Positions 32,597 to 33,300 of a DNA stretch of 33,300 bases are shown piece after piece. Origin of the DNA: an uncultured Siphonobacter sp. (lineage in GTDB: Bacteria; Bacteroidota; Bacteroidia; Cytophagales; Spirosomataceae). The position numbers and the translations under genes are program-made. The notes under the pieces are model-generated. The model ran no database searches. It was not told the origin of the DNA and saw nothing but the letters and a program-made list of their open reading frames with translations. Position 1 is the stretch's first letter. Every line of letters begins with the position of its first letter. The stretch covers positions 1-33,300 of the forward strand of contig CAJYHS010000174.1 of the NCBI GenBank assembly GCA_913774715.1. The letters run 5' to 3'.

Positions 32597-32828
32597 ATAT
32601 AATAACTTAATGACCGACTATCCCAAATAAAAGACAGGTAGTTGCAAGAAAGACGAAAGTAAGATAAGAGCGAATAGAAAAGGGCAAAAGTTAATAACTA
32701 TTAGAATTAGGAAAAGGTTTTGGGGGTGGATTAGGGTGGTATTGGGTGCTGAGAAAAAAACTTTGGTTGATTTTTAATTGATTATGAGGCAGTTAGGGGT
32801 GGTGTATAAATTATTTTAGGTGGAGGAC

Positions 32829-32860
32829 TTGACAAGAGGGGGGTAGTGGGTGCATCTTTG
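32829..32860 (+). promoter_or_regulatory. Tandem rRNA-type promoter 1
   Basis: TTGACA (32829-32834), 18 bases, then CATCTTTG (32853-32860), followed by CACTCC. Confidence 0.7.
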
Positions 32861-33006
32861 CACTCCCAAACGACGGGGAAAGGGTTCAAGCGGGAGCGGT
32901 GCTTAGCTTTAACTTCTTGATTTAGAGCAGATTGCAAGTGGTGTGGTTAGGAAAGAGGCGGCTGAGTTGAGGTTTTTAAAGTTTTAAAATAAATTTTAAA
33001 AAAGTC

Positions 33007-33038
33007 TTGACAAGGGGATTAGAAATGACTTACCTTTG
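33007..33038 (+). promoter_or_regulatory. Tandem rRNA-type promoter 2
   Basis: TTGACA (33007-33012), 18 bases, then TACCTTTG (33031-33038), followed by CACTCCGATT. An AT block of UP-element type (AAAATAAATTTTAAAAAA) lies directly upstream. Confidence 0.8.
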
Positions 33039-33222
33039 CACTCCGATTTGAAAACAAAGTCAAACGGGAAACAGTACGAAGTAACGAGTAGAGTAAGTGA
33101 GTAAAAAAGAAAGAAGCTTTAAACGAAGAGCTTTTTAGTTTGGAGGGAAGGAAGAAGGGAGCAGGTGACAAGGAGGGGTTGGAAAGTGAAGAAAAGAAGA
33201 AAAAATTATTTTCAACTTTTTC

Positions 33223-33253
33223 TTGACAAGAGCGATTAGAAGTTGTAGCTTTG
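33223..33253 (+). promoter_or_regulatory. Tandem rRNA-type promoter 3
   Basis: TTGACA (33223-33228), 17 bases, then TAGCTTTG (33246-33253), followed by CACTCCGATT. An AT block (AAAAAATTATTTTC) lies upstream. Confidence 0.8.
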
Positions 33254-33300
33254 CACTCCGATTCTGAAACAAGAAACGAGATAAGTAGAAGAGAGTGAGA

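Larger units (their letters stand above)
32597..33300. other. Gene-free region with tandem promoters at the right edge
   Basis: About 700 bases without any supportable gene. The first 220 are plain G-rich/AT-rich sequence in which I see nothing. The rest holds three copies of a strong promoter, AT-rich blocks just upstream of the second and third, and a strongly purine-biased plus strand from about 33060 onward. Confidence 0.7.

Noticed and set aside
33060-33220. Purine-rich stretch considered as a short gene or tRNA
   Set aside because: No open frame of use and no cloverleaf was found; it is better explained as leader sequence between tandem promoters.
1-33300. CRISPR array, prophage, insertion sequence, toxin-antitoxin or defence genes
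   Set aside because: No regularly spaced repeats, integrase, transposase, phage structural genes or recognisable defence domains were seen on either strand.

Overview
The window reads as chromosomal DNA of a Bacteroidota bacterium, most likely order Cytophagales, family Spirosomataceae or close. The evidence is Bacteroidota-type promoters (TTTG or TTG, about 19 bases, then TAnnTTTG), few Shine-Dalgarno sites, an OMP beta-barrel receptor next to a GLPGLI protein, gldE, and the linkage rng / COX24-like / TPR / HU facing mutY / ssb / gldE. The genus is a guess. I see no insertion sequence, prophage, CRISPR array or tRNA.

Layout. 1-1422: the N-terminal 474 residues of a secreted zinc metalloprotease, minus strand, running off the left edge. 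1683-3587: a RecQ helicase with a displaced zinc cluster. 3642-8148: a small outer-membrane barrel facing a TonB-receptor-like barrel protein plus its GLPGLI partner; a 36-base nested dyad lies before the receptor. 8213-14373: mostly minus-strand metabolic and redox genes (flavin/2Fe-2S reductase, a small secreted peptide, exported dienelactone hydrolase, membrane metallophosphoesterase, zinc alcohol dehydrogenase), interrupted by a divergent HxlR regulator / DoxX pair with a four-half-site operator between them. 14612-15628: a J-domain protein without an ATG start.

15680-22397 is the conserved core: RNase G, a 29-residue COX24/mS38-like ribosomal mini-protein, a TPR protein and HU on the minus strand, diverging from mutY, ssb and gldE. 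22452-23932 holds a Dabb protein, an SDR dehydrogenase and a small unknown. 24186-27963 is an accessory stretch of small, secreted, disordered or highly charged proteins: an outer-membrane barrel, an Arg/Asp-rich lipoprotein, a membrane miniprotein, two tandem PA2169-type four-helix-bundle proteins (one strongly diverged), a Pro/Glu-rich disordered protein and a Glu/Lys-rich miniprotein. It looks like an envelope or stress set and holds the least described genes here.

28294-31370 is a sulfate-assimilation operon, cysH-cysD-cysN: ATP sulfurylase makes APS, and a 4Fe-4S APS reductase makes sulfite, so cysC is not needed. 31604-32539 is a ring-cleaving VOC dioxygenase. From 32540 to the right edge there are no genes but three tandem, very strong promoters of rRNA type reading rightward, so an rRNA operon probably begins just outside the window.

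Several reading frames open upstream of their real starts. Promoter and terminator positions fix or favour later starts for HU (GTG 18963), ssb (20412), gldE (TTG 21021) and cysH (28294).
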